Assembly: GCF_030580955.1 (NCBI RefSeq)
Contig: NZ_JAUQON010000017.1
Coordinates: forward strand, 1-64,000
Reading direction: 5' to 3'
From: Hymenobacter convexus
GTDB lineage: Bacteria; Bacteroidota; Bacteroidia; Cytophagales; Hymenobacteraceae
Length of the DNA: 64,000 nt
This document shows positions 40,669-49,162 of this stretch, piece by piece. The notes beneath the pieces were generated by a model, which did not search any database, was not told where the DNA came from, and saw only the letters and a list, made by a program, of their open reading frames with translations. Position 1 is the first letter of the stretch; each line of letters begins with the position of its first letter. Made by a program: the position numbers and the translations under genes.

Positions 40669-42384
40669 ATGATTTTACACGGTATTCTTGGCAAAGCATT
40701 CGAGCGTGATTGTATTCGCGGTTTTGCCCGACTTTCGGATTTAGCTAAAGCGTCGTGGGCGGACTACGACTATCAGCGCAATTTTGACGACACCCAAATA
40801 GCTGATATGCTCGACTATCTGCAAAGTGGCGAGGCATTTTTCCCCGAGGTTATTTTATCGTACAAAGAGCCTCCGGCAAAAGCACGGCTTGATGGCGTTA
40901 GTATTGTTTCTCAGGTTCGGGGCGACCTGCAGTCGCCGACGGCGCCCCAATGGAAGGTAAGCGAAGAGGATGGCCCCGGGTTCTCGGTTAGTCGTAAGCC
41001 GCAACCCAAAGCCCTGCGTCCAGATGCTAGAGCGGAGGAAGGAAATAGCGTGTTGCTGGTCACAATTCAGCTAGACGAGAGCAAGCTAGTAGCCGAAGAC
41101 GTGCCGAAAGACCGGGATAACCCCGGTCGTCCTTTCTTTCGGGTAGATGGCAACCACCGCTTGGTTGCTGGCAGTCGATTCCCCGCCCTTGGTGAAAAGG
41201 AGTTCACCGTCCCATTCTGCTTGCTATTGCTGCCTAACGGCGATGATTTTCTTACTATTGAGCGTCTGATATTTAGCAATATTAACTCAAAGAGTTTACC
41301 CCTAACGCAGGAACAATTGATTAAAGCGGGCATAGGTAATTCCTCAATTATCAACGATGAGCGACTTACTTATTCTCCGTATGGCCCTGCCTACTTATTA
41401 GTGCGGCACACCTTTGACCTGTGCCTGAGATATAAGGAAGAGTTGAGAAAGTGGAATCGGACAATTGAGTTACTCGATGATGAACCGACATCTGGCCAGC
41501 CTGCGCCCAAGCTTGGGCATTTACGAACAGTTTTAAAAGAAGCGTATGAGTTGCTACTTGAAGCAGGTAAAACTGCTAGGCGCACTCCCACGGGTGAACT
41601 AGAAGGAATTCGAATGCCCGCAGAATCCGCTGATTTCAGCCGTATGGTGCGGGCTTTACTGCGAACCAAAAGATTGTACGATGAGACGCCGCAATTGCGA
41701 AATAGCAGGTCAGTTGAGTTGATTGCTGCATTCGTCCGCTACGCATTCGAGCAGAATGATTTTCTTCTAAACCGCTTCCGCGAATGGGCGCTTAATAACC
41801 ATTTAGATGAGTTGCCTTCGATTAAGGCTAGTGATGCAGTGGCTATATTCGAGCGTATTCGCCACGCCCGCAGCCGTACCATATTCGTTTCGATGCCTTT
41901 TGACGGCAGTTGCGATGCACATTTTAAAATGATTCAGCAAGTAGTAGCGGAAATCAATGCGGAGCATGGAATTCAGCATCGTGACCTGCTAATTAAGCCT
42001 GTGCGAGTAGACCAATTAACACATGGCAAAACGCAGAAAATATCGGATGTTATTTTTCGCGAGATTCAACAGGCCGGAATGTTGATTGCCGACCTCACCT
42101 ATAAGAATGCCAACGTATACCATGAAGTAGGCTATTTAATGGGTTTGGCCCAACAAAACACGCAACCTACACCCAACCTGCTTTTCATCTGTAATACATA
42201 CGGTACTAAAGGACCGCAAGACATCGGTTTTAACCTTCGTGATTTCTCCGTTATTACTTTTCGCGACACAATTGATTTAGCACCGGAATTAGGGCGGCAC
42301 ATCCGCGCTTGCTATGCTACTGGCGATGCCCGGCGACCGGACTCTCTCTTAACTTATACAGAAAGCGGAGAACAAGAATTATAA
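40669..42384 (+). CDS. DGxHR (DndB-like) domain fused to a deoxyribosyltransferase/TIR-like domain
   Basis: The protein has 571 residues. The N-terminal half (about 30-370) carries VDGNHRLVAG (D160-R164) followed by FSNINSKSLPLTQEQL, the pattern of DGQHR/DndB-like proteins linked to DNA modification systems. The C-terminal part (about 400-560) starts RTIFVSMPFDG, has MLIADLTYKNANVYHEVGY with a likely catalytic Glu486, and resembles the nucleoside 2-deoxyribosyltransferase/TIR-like fold used by NAD- or nucleotide-cleaving effectors. It follows the S gene by nine bases in one operon. A modification sensor tied to a nucleotide-degrading effector is my inference. AT-rich, like the rest of the island. 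Confidence 0.72.
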   Translation: MILHGILGKAFERDCIRGFARLSDLAKASWADYDYQRNFDDTQIADMLDYLQSGEAFFPEVILSYKEPPAKARLDGVSIVSQVRGDLQSPTAPQWKVSEEDGPGFSVSRKPQPKALRPDARAEEGNSVLLVTIQLDESKLVAEDVPKDRDNPGRPFFRVDGNHRLVAGSRFPALGEKEFTVPFCLLLLPNGDDFLTIERLIFSNINSKSLPLTQEQLIKAGIGNSSIINDERLTYSPYGPAYLLVRHTFDLCLRYKEELRKWNRTIELLDDEPTSGQPAPKLGHLRTVLKEAYELLLEAGKTARRTPTGELEGIRMPAESADFSRMVRALLRTKRLYDETPQLRNSRSVELIAAFVRYAFEQNDFLLNRFREWALNNHLDELPSIKASDAVAIFERIRHARSRTIFVSMPFDGSCDAHFKMIQQVVAEINAEHGIQHRDLLIKPVRVDQLTHGKTQKISDVIFREIQQAGMLIADLTYKNANVYHEVGYLMGLAQQNTQPTPNLLFICNTYGTKGPQDIGFNLRDFSVITFRDTIDLAPELGRHIRACYATGDARRPDSLLTYTESGEQEL

Positions 42385-42420
42385 TGCTCACTCAAGCTGC
42401 AAGAGCATTGCTCATAGAAA

Positions 42421-42451
42421 GAAAAGCTTGGTACGTGTGAAAACGCTTTTC
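42421..42451 (+). terminator. Weak terminator-like hairpin after the defence operon
   Basis: GAAAAGC pairs with GCTTTTC around a 17-base loop, followed by CTTTAA. The T run is poor. Confidence 0.3.
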
Positions 42452-42474
42452 CTTTAACCGAGCAACACGAAATA

Positions 42475-43438
42475 TTATGTACCCGCCTGCGCCGCCAGAT
42501 TCTCCCGCCCCGGCCACCACTCCGGCCGCTGGGGTAGCCGCAGCGCCTGGCCGTCGAAGCGGCGCACGCCGTAGTCGCCGCCGCTGAGTTCGACGAAGTC
42601 GTCGGCCAGGCGCACGCGGTAGTCGGCGTCAATCCAGAACAGGTGGCGGTCGAAGGCGCGGTGTAGGTTGGGGCAGAGGGCGAGGCCGTTGGGCAGGGTG
42701 TCGTCGTGGCTCACGGCCCAGGGCACGATGTGGCAGGCATCGAGCAGCGGCACGGGGCTGCTGCGGGTGCTGAGCAGCTTCAGGCCCGACACGGCGCAGG
42801 TGTAGTCGTAGGTTTCGAGCACCACGCGCTTAAACACGCCGCTGCGCACGGTGAGGTCGAGCTCATCGGCGGCGGCCACGAGGGTGCGGTAGTGGGCGGC
42901 GGGCTCTTCCAGCATCTGGCGGCGGATGCCGTTGAGGGCCTCTTGGCCGGCGCGGGCGCGGTAGCGGCCCTGCGTTTGGGGGAAGTAGCGCGCCAGCAGG
43001 GCCTGCGTGAGGGCGGCCCGGTGGGCGCTTGCAGCAGCAGCCAGAGGTCGGCATCGAGGGCGGCGTAGGCCACCACGTCGCGCAGGTGGCGGAAGCTGCG
43101 GATGGAGCCCGAGCGGGTGAGCAGAATTTCGAGGCCGGGCCAGGTGTGCAGGTGCCAGAAGCCGTCGGAGCGCAGGTGGTAGAAGGGCAGGGCGAAGTTA
43201 GCGGCCGTGAACAGGGCCGAGGTGCCCAAATCGGTGCAGATGGCTTTGAAGGCCGCGATGAGCTCGGGCGTAATTTCGATGCGGTTGCCCTGGATGGTGC
43301 CGTCGGCGATGCCTTCGAGCACGGCCAGCAGCAGGGCGGGCTTAGCTACGCTGACCTTCGGTTGTAGGGCGCTTCGCCGTGCTGGCGGCTGCGGGCCACG
43401 CGCAGGTGCTGGAAACGGCGGAGGTAGGCGGGGAACAT
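42475..43438 (-). pseudogene. HNH endonuclease gene broken by two frameshifts
   Basis: Three frames join into one protein of about 320 residues: MFPAYLRRFQHLRVARSRQH (from 43438), then KPALLLAVLEGIADGT..., then ALLARYFPQ... to the stop at 42475. The C-terminal part has an HNH_2-type core (YTCAVSGL, DACHIVPWAV, NGLALCPNLHRAFDRHLF). Breaks lie near 43362 and near 43027, each fitting the loss of one base. The family is often found beside restriction or other defence genes. Unless both breaks are sequencing errors, it is not functional. Confidence 0.8.
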
Positions 43439-43464
43439 GGGTGCAGAGTCAGGGTGCAAGAACG

Positions 43465-43566
43465 GTCATGCAGAGCGTAGCGAAGCATCTCGCGTGCCAC
43501 CACTAATCCTTTTCTTTCGATTGATTTACTACCACACGCGAGATGCTTCGCTGCGCTCTGCATGAC
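43465..43566. repeat. REP/BIME-like palindromic repeat, long form, copy 4
   Basis: The left arm begins GTCATGCAGAGCGTAGCG and the right arm ends CGCTGCGCTCTGCATGAC. The CTG to CAG change seen against copy 1 occurs in both arms. Confidence 0.85.
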
Positions 43567-43715
43567 GACGGCCTTTTGAGCTATTGATTGCTTGCCCTGC
43601 ACGCCTTCCGGGACCGGGCAGGGCCGTGCGTCGGCGGTCCTGCCCCAGGTCTCGCATTCCTTTTGCGCCAAGCGGCCTGTTTACGTGGGAAGTAGCCGCC
43701 GCTCTGGAAAGTATT

Positions 43716-43753
43716 TAGTTGCGCAAACGATGCCGGCATCGTTTGCGCAACTA
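43716..43753. promoter_or_regulatory. Perfect 38-base palindrome upstream of the pectate lyase gene
   Basis: TAGTTGCGCAAACGATGCC is followed directly by its exact reverse complement, with no loop and no T run. It lies 50 bases upstream of the -7 box, so an operator for a dimeric or tetrameric regulator is one reading. Confidence 0.4.
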
Positions 43754-43802
43754 TAGTGGGGCTGTTGCCTCACTATATACTCATTTGCTGAAACTTACCG
43801 GG

Positions 43803-43810
43803 TACGTTTG
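43803..43810 (+). promoter_or_regulatory. -7 promoter element of the pectate lyase gene
   Basis: A perfect TACGTTTG, 56 bases upstream of the ATG. A TTG lies only 15 bases upstream (43785-43787), which is short, so activation by a regulator is plausible. Confidence 0.45.
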
Positions 43811-43866
43811 TACGAACCCTCTCTCCCGGTGGCGTATGCCACCACCACCCAAAATTCCCCCATCCT

Positions 43867-46128
43867 ATGAAGCAACTGCTTTTTTTACTCTTGCTACTGT
43901 TGCCGCTGGCCATGCGCGCCCAGACGCTGACCATCCTCGAATCGGCCGGCTGGCTCGAAACGGCTTACGTGCGCTGGCAGCCCATTGCCGCGGCGCAGAG
44001 CTACAATGTGTACTACACCGGCGGCGGCCTCGTCGACCAGAAGCTCGACGACCAGCTGGTGCGCAACTACGGCACCTTCTACCGGGCCGATGCTATGGGC
44101 CTGGCGCCGGGCGCCTACACCCTCAAAATAGCGCCCGTGGTGGGGGGCGTGGAGGGCACGGCCACCGTGACGACTTCCCTCACGGTGCGGGCCCAGGACC
44201 GGACCGGCTTTGCCTTCAGCAACGGCCGCGTGCCCGGCGCCTACAACGCCAACGGCACCGTGAAGGCCAACGCCGTCATCCTCTACATCACCCAAAACTC
44301 CAAGAATACCGTTTCGCTCAACGTGACCGGGGCCACCACCAACCCCTGCGTGGGCCTGCAAACCATTCTCGACGGCTTCAAGAAGGGCCGCGACGCCCGC
44401 CCGCTCATCGTGCGGATGGTGGGCCAGATTACCGACCTGAGCTACATGCTGGCCGGCGACATCGTGATTGAGAACAACAATTTCGCGTCCAGCTACATCA
44501 CCCTGGAAGGCGTGGGCAACGACGCCGTGGCCGATGGCTGGGGCATCCGCATCAAAGGGGCTTCCAACATTGAAATTCGCAACATCGGCACGATGAACTG
44601 CGACTCCGACGAGGGCGACAACATCGGCCTGCAGCAGGACAACGACTACATCTGGGTGCATAACTGCGACTACTTCTACGGCCACGCCGGCTCCGACCCC
44701 GACCAGGTGAAGGGCGACGGCGCGCTGGACTGCAAAAAGTCGACCTACGTGACATTCGCCTACAATCACTTCTGGGATTCGGGCAAGTGCAACCTGCTCG
44801 GCCTGAGCGAAAACACCACCCAGGGCCTCTACATCACCTACCACCACAACTGGTACGACCACTCGGACTCCCGCCATCCGCGCGTGCGCTTCTACTCGGC
44901 CCACGTGTACAACAACTACTACGACGGCAACGCCAAGTACGGCGCCGGCTCGACGGAAGGCTCCTCGGTGTTCATGGAAAGCAACTACTTCCGCAACTGC
45001 AAGTACCCGATGCTGACCTCCATGCAGGGCACCGACGTATTCAGCCCCACCACGCAGACCAACAACTACACCACGCAGCCCATTTTCTCGAACGAGGACG
45101 GCGGCACCATCAAAGCCTTCGATAACGTCATGACCGGGCAGACGCGCTTCGTGCCCTACGGCGCCGCCGGCTTCCCCCGCTCCACGGTCGATTTCGATGC
45201 CTACGTGGTAACCACCCGCAGCCAGACGATTCCGAGCACCGTGACGTCGGCCTACGGCACCAACACCTACAACAATTTCGACACGAACCCGGCCGTGATG
45301 TACACTTACACGCCCGACAGCCCCACGGCGGGCCGCGACAATGCGGTGCTATACGCGGGCCGCGTGAAAGGCGGCGACTTCCAATGGACCTTCAACAACG
45401 CCGTTGATGACGCCTCTTCGGCGGTGAACACCCCGCTGCAAACGGCGCTGGTGAACTACCACACCGGCCTGGTGTCGGTGCAGGGCGATGCCGCAGCGCC
45501 CGTAACTCCGCCCAATCCCGGCGGCGGCGGCGGCAGCACGTCGGGCATGGTGCACAACTTCACCCTGGCCGGCACCACCAGCACCTTCTATATCATCACC
45601 GGTAACCTGTCGACTTCGCAAGGCAGCGTGACCTACAACGGCCTGAACCTGACGCAGTGCCTGAAACTGGAGTCGACTACCAACATTGCCTTCACCACCA
45701 CCGCCAGCGCCACGCTCACGCTGGTATTCAATACGGGCTTCAGCGGCACGGTTCGCATCGACGGCACCAACCAGACGGTAACCAACGGCCTGTATACCAT
45801 GACGCTGCCGGCCGGCGTGCACCAGATTGCCAAAGGCACCACCGCCAACCTCTACTACATGAGCACCGCCTACGCGGGCGCCCTGGGCACCCGCGCCCAG
45901 CAGGAGGAGCTGGCCGTGAAGGTATTCCCCAACCCGGCAGCCGATGAAGTGACCGTGGCCTGGAAGAGCAACCGGACGTTCACGCTGTACTCCATTACGG
46001 GCGCCCTGCTGAAAACCGGCGTCACCAACCAGCCTTTCAACTTGAAAGATGTGAAGCCCGGCCTATACCTGATTCAGATTCGCGACGAAGACGGCTACCT
46101 GCGCACGGGCCGCCTGCTCAAGCAATAA
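43867..46128 (+). CDS. Pectate lyase family 1 protein with T9SS sorting domain
   Basis: The protein has 753 residues with a signal peptide ending at AMRAQT. A fibronectin-like domain (about 20-100) precedes the right-handed beta-helix of polysaccharide lyase family 1. That has NDYIWVHNCDYF, DGALDCKKST, the calcium-site Asp residues, and the catalytic Arg region DSRHPRVRF. A Gly-rich linker (near residue 555) leads to a second beta-sandwich. The last 70 residues form a Por sorting domain (VFPNPAADEV...GLYLIQIRDEDG...RLLKQ). It should cleave polygalacturonate by beta-elimination at the cell surface. It is not in a polysaccharide-utilisation cluster. A perfect palindrome and a -7 box precede it. 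Confidence 0.92.
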   Translation: MKQLLFLLLLLLPLAMRAQTLTILESAGWLETAYVRWQPIAAAQSYNVYYTGGGLVDQKLDDQLVRNYGTFYRADAMGLAPGAYTLKIAPVVGGVEGTATVTTSLTVRAQDRTGFAFSNGRVPGAYNANGTVKANAVILYITQNSKNTVSLNVTGATTNPCVGLQTILDGFKKGRDARPLIVRMVGQITDLSYMLAGDIVIENNNFASSYITLEGVGNDAVADGWGIRIKGASNIEIRNIGTMNCDSDEGDNIGLQQDNDYIWVHNCDYFYGHAGSDPDQVKGDGALDCKKSTYVTFAYNHFWDSGKCNLLGLSENTTQGLYITYHHNWYDHSDSRHPRVRFYSAHVYNNYYDGNAKYGAGSTEGSSVFMESNYFRNCKYPMLTSMQGTDVFSPTTQTNNYTTQPIFSNEDGGTIKAFDNVMTGQTRFVPYGAAGFPRSTVDFDAYVVTTRSQTIPSTVTSAYGTNTYNNFDTNPAVMYTYTPDSPTAGRDNAVLYAGRVKGGDFQWTFNNAVDDASSAVNTPLQTALVNYHTGLVSVQGDAAAPVTPPNPGGGGGSTSGMVHNFTLAGTTSTFYIITGNLSTSQGSVTYNGLNLTQCLKLESTTNIAFTTTASATLTLVFNTGFSGTVRIDGTNQTVTNGLYTMTLPAGVHQIAKGTTANLYYMSTAYAGALGTRAQQEELAVKVFPNPAADEVTVAWKSNRTFTLYSITGALLKTGVTNQPFNLKDVKPGLYLIQIRDEDGYLRTGRLLKQ

Positions 46129-46161
46129 GCCTGGCTGGCCTGCATGCGCAGGCAACGCGAC

Positions 46162-46212
46162 AAGCCCCGGCGGGGCAATATTCGGCCCCCAAATGTTGCC
46201 CCGCCGGGGCTT
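46162..46212 (+). terminator. Rho-independent terminator
   Basis: AAGCCCCGGCGGGGCAA pairs perfectly with TTGCCCCGCCGGGGCTT around a 17-base loop. Confidence 0.8.
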
Positions 46213-46286
46213 TGCCGTGCTTGTTTGCCGCGCGCCCCGGCCGGCGCATAACCTTTTCCTAATGCCTGCGGTAAGCCAAACGCCCC

Positions 46287-46294
46287 TAGCTTCG
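46287..46294 (+). promoter_or_regulatory. -7-like box directly before sixA
   Basis: TAGCTTCG (7 of 8 matches to TAnnTTTG) lies five bases before the ATG at 46300, suggesting a leaderless transcript. Confidence 0.35.
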
Positions 46295-46299
46295 CCCCC

Positions 46300-46794
46300 A
46301 TGAAAACCCTCTATCTCCTCCGCCACGCCAAATCCAGTTGGAGCTTCGACGAGCTCAGCGACCAGGAACGTCCCCTCAACGACCGCGGCCGCGACGACGC
46401 GCCCGCTATGGGCAAGGCCCTGGCCAAGCGCCGCATCTGCCCCGATTTGGTGGTGAGCTCACCGGCCGTGCGCGCCATGAGCACGGCCGTGCTGGTGGCC
46501 CGCGAAATGCAGTACCCGCACGATAAAATCACGGTGGAGCCCGGCATCTACGGCGCCGATGTGGACGGGCTGCTGGCCGTCATCCGCGAACTGCCCGACG
46601 CGGCGGCCTCGGTGCTGCTGGTGGGCCACAACCCCACCATCACCGAAACAGCCAATGAGCTGTCGCCCACCTCGTTCAACGAGATGCCCACGGCCGCCGT
46701 GGTCTGCCTGCACTTCGACACCGACAAGTGGGAGGAAGTGAGCAAGCAGAACGCCGAGTTTTACTTCTACGACTACCCCAAGAACGGGGAGTAG
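46300..46794 (+). CDS. sixA: SixA-like histidine phosphatase
   Basis: This 164-residue cytoplasmic phosphatase belongs to the histidine phosphatase superfamily. The catalytic RHAK motif comes right at the start (LLRHAKSSW), the second active-site group includes Arg/Ser in VVSSPAVRA, and the second His is in LLVGHNPT. SixA-type enzymes remove phosphate from phosphohistidine in phosphorelay or PTS proteins. The length is typical. It lies upstream of ppk1 on the same strand, a linkage often seen in Bacteroidota, but a palindromic repeat that could terminate transcription lies between them. Confidence 0.88.
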   Translation: MKTLYLLRHAKSSWSFDELSDQERPLNDRGRDDAPAMGKALAKRRICPDLVVSSPAVRAMSTAVLVAREMQYPHDKITVEPGIYGADVDGLLAVIRELPDAAASVLLVGHNPTITETANELSPTSFNEMPTAAVVCLHFDTDKWEEVSKQNAEFYFYDYPKNGE

Positions 46795-46817
46795 AGGCGA
46801 AGTAGTCGGATTTAACG

Positions 46818-46930
46818 AAAAAAGAACGTCATGCTGAGCTTGTCGAAGCATCTCTACCGTAGAAGCAATCAATCGGTTTGCAACGAAGCGATAGAGATGC
46901 TTCGACAAGCTCAGCATGACGTTCTTTTTT
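46818..46930. repeat. REP/BIME-like palindromic repeat, long form, copy 5
   Basis: AAAAAAGAACGTCATG and CATGACGTTCTTTTTT close the element. Both arms carry GAGCTTGTCGAAGC, a change from GAGCGCAGTCGAAGC that is matched on the other side. Its right edge overlaps the first possible ppk1 start codon. Confidence 0.9.
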
Positions 46931-49040
46931 GACTAATTCACCCAACCATCCCCGTCTATTGAAAGCCCTATCCCGCGACCTGAGCTGGCTGCGTTTCAAC
47001 GCCCGCGTGCTGCAGGAGGCCCAGAGCGACAACGTGCCGCTACTGGAGCGTCTCAAGTTCCTGGCCATTTTCAGCAGCAACCTTGATGAATTTTTTAAGG
47101 TGCGGGTGGCCACGCTGCGCCGCCTGGCCAAGCTAAAAAAGAAAACCCGCGCCAAGCTGGGCGAAAGCCCCAAGCGCGTGCTGAAGGAGGTGCTGGCCGA
47201 AGTAGGCCGGCAGCAGGAAGCCTTCGGGGCCACCTTTCGAGAGCAGCTGCTGCCGGCCCTCAACGAGCAGCACATCCACCTGCTGAGCGAGGCTGAGCTG
47301 ACGGACAAGCAGCGCGAGTGGACGCTGCGCTACTTCCGCGACAAGGTGCGCGATTTGCTCTCGCCCGTGGTGCTGGATGGCACCCTGCACCACCTGTTTC
47401 TGAAGGACCAGGCCGTGTACCTCACGTTCTTCCTGCGCCAGCCGCACGAGCGCAAATCCAAGCTCGAAGCCGAGCGGGTGCTGACCATGGAACTGCCCAC
47501 CAAGCGCCACGGCGGCCGTTTCGTGCGCCTGCCCGACGAGGGCGAGGAGCGGTATGTGCTGTTTCTGGACGATGTTATTCGGGTGGGCGCGGCCGAGCTG
47601 TTCCCTGCTTATAAGGAGGTGACGGTGAATGCCATCAAGCTCTCGCGCGATGCCGAGCTGGACATTGAGGAGGAAGTGTCGGGCGACCTAATGGAGAAAA
47701 TCCGCAGCAGCCTGAGCAAGCGCGCCACCGGCTTCCCGGCCCGCCTGCTCTACGACCCCGAAATGCCGGCCGACGCCCTGCGCGCCATCAAGCAGAAAAC
47801 CGGCATCACCGACGAAGAGCTGGTGGCCGGCAGCCGCTACCACAACTTCCGCGACTTCTTCGGCTTCCCTAGCTTCGACGAGCCCGATTTTCATTACCCG
47901 CCGCGGCCGGCCCTGCCGCACCCTACGCTGCCGCGCACGGGCAGCCTGCTGGCCGCCATTGCCCAGCGCGACCACCTGCTGCACCCGCCCTACCAAAGCT
48001 TCGACTACGTGACGCGCCTGCTGCGCGAAGCCGCCGACGACCCCGGCGTGTCCAGCATCAGCATCACGCTCTACCGCGTGGCCAGCAAAAGCGCCGTGGT
48101 GAAGGCCCTGCTCAAAGCCGCCAAGCGCGGCAAGCAGGTGACGGCGGTAGTGGAGCTCAAGGCGCGCTTCGACGAAGAATCGAACCTTTTCTGGGCCGAT
48201 AAGCTGAAGCGGGCCGGCGCCAACGTCATCTTCACGCCGCCTGAGCTCAAATGCCACAGCAAGCTGCTGCTCATTGCCCGCCGCGAGGCCGACGACACCG
48301 TGCGCCGCTATGGCTACTTCAGCACCGGCAACTTCAACGAAAGCACCGCCGACCTCTACACCGACCACGGCCTGTTCACGGCCGATGAACGCCTTACCCG
48401 CGAGTCGGCTGAGGTGTTTCAGTACTTGGTCGACCAGAGCGTGGTGCCGCAGCTCGAATACCTGCTGGTGGCGCCCTTCGGCCTGCGCACCGGGCTGAAC
48501 GCGCTGATTGACTACGAAATCAAGCAGGCCAAAAAAGGCAAGGAGGCTTACGTCATTCTCAAGGTGAACGCCGTGGAGGATGCGGCCATGATTGCCAAGC
48601 TCTACGAGGCCAGCAAAGCCGGCGTCCGCATCGAACTCATCGTGCGCGGCATTGGCCGCCTCGTGCCCGGCCTGCCCGAATGCAGCGCCAACATCAGCCA
48701 GCGCGGCCTCGTGGACCGCTACCTGGAGCACAGCCGCGTGTACGTGTTCGGCCACGGCGGCGAGGAAAAACTATACGTCTCGTCGGCCGACTGGATGACC
48801 CGCAACCTCGACCGCCGCGTGGAAGTGGCCTTTCCCATCCTCGACGAAAGCCTGCGCGCCGAGGTGCGCCACCTGCTCGATTTCCAGCGCCACGACAACG
48901 TGAAAGCCCGCGATTTCGACAACAACTTCATTGCCGCCGCCGAAGGCGAAAAGCCCCTGCGGGCGCAGGAAGCCACCTACGCCTGGCTGAAAGGCCTGAA
49001 GCGGCGGCAGCAGAAAAAGGGCAGTGCTAAAGCCGAATAA
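46929..49040 (+). CDS. ppk1: Polyphosphate kinase 1
   Basis: The protein has about 703 residues, the usual PPK1 length. It has the N-terminal RDLSWLRFN and FLAIFSSNLDEFF signatures, the head domain, and two phospholipase-D-like catalytic domains. The phosphorylated His is in LKCHSKLLLI, and DLYTDHGLF and EEKLYVSSADWMTRNLDRR are also present. It makes polyphosphate from ATP and can run in reverse. No ATG is available before the conserved start: the options are TTG 46929, which lies in the T run of the preceding palindromic repeat, and TTG 46959. The second would avoid the repeat. It follows sixA on the same strand. Confidence 0.93.
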   Translation: MTNSPNHPRLLKALSRDLSWLRFNARVLQEAQSDNVPLLERLKFLAIFSSNLDEFFKVRVATLRRLAKLKKKTRAKLGESPKRVLKEVLAEVGRQQEAFGATFREQLLPALNEQHIHLLSEAELTDKQREWTLRYFRDKVRDLLSPVVLDGTLHHLFLKDQAVYLTFFLRQPHERKSKLEAERVLTMELPTKRHGGRFVRLPDEGEERYVLFLDDVIRVGAAELFPAYKEVTVNAIKLSRDAELDIEEEVSGDLMEKIRSSLSKRATGFPARLLYDPEMPADALRAIKQKTGITDEELVAGSRYHNFRDFFGFPSFDEPDFHYPPRPALPHPTLPRTGSLLAAIAQRDHLLHPPYQSFDYVTRLLREAADDPGVSSISITLYRVASKSAVVKALLKAAKRGKQVTAVVELKARFDEESNLFWADKLKRAGANVIFTPPELKCHSKLLLIARREADDTVRRYGYFSTGNFNESTADLYTDHGLFTADERLTRESAEVFQYLVDQSVVPQLEYLLVAPFGLRTGLNALIDYEIKQAKKGKEAYVILKVNAVEDAAMIAKLYEASKAGVRIELIVRGIGRLVPGLPECSANISQRGLVDRYLEHSRVYVFGHGGEEKLYVSSADWMTRNLDRRVEVAFPILDESLRAEVRHLLDFQRHDNVKARDFDNNFIAAAEGEKPLRAQEATYAWLKGLKRRQQKKGSAKAE

Positions 49041-49045
49041 AAAAG

Positions 49046-49139
49046 AACGTCATGCAGAGCGCAGCGAAGCATCTTTACCGCAGTAGTAAATTTGATTACT
49101 GCTGCGGTAAAGATGCTTCGCTGCGCTCTGCATGACGTT
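49046..49139. repeat. REP/BIME-like palindromic repeat, long form, copy 6
   Basis: AACGTCATGCAGAGCGCAG on the left pairs with its reverse complement on the right, with an inner TTTACCGCAG/CTGCGGTAAA stem. It lies between the convergent ends of ppk1 and the Ig-repeat gene. Confidence 0.88.
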
Positions 49140-49162
49140 TCAGAGACTTTCCCTACACGCGC

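Noticed and set aside
37040..42384. A complete type I restriction system (HsdR, HsdM, HsdS)
   Set aside because: No helicase/translocase HsdR is present; nuclease and methylase are in one chain, which fits BcgI/type IIG.
42475..42915. The C-terminal HNH frame considered as an intact small HNH gene
   Set aside because: The matching N-terminal sequence continues upstream in two other frames, so it is part of a broken longer gene.
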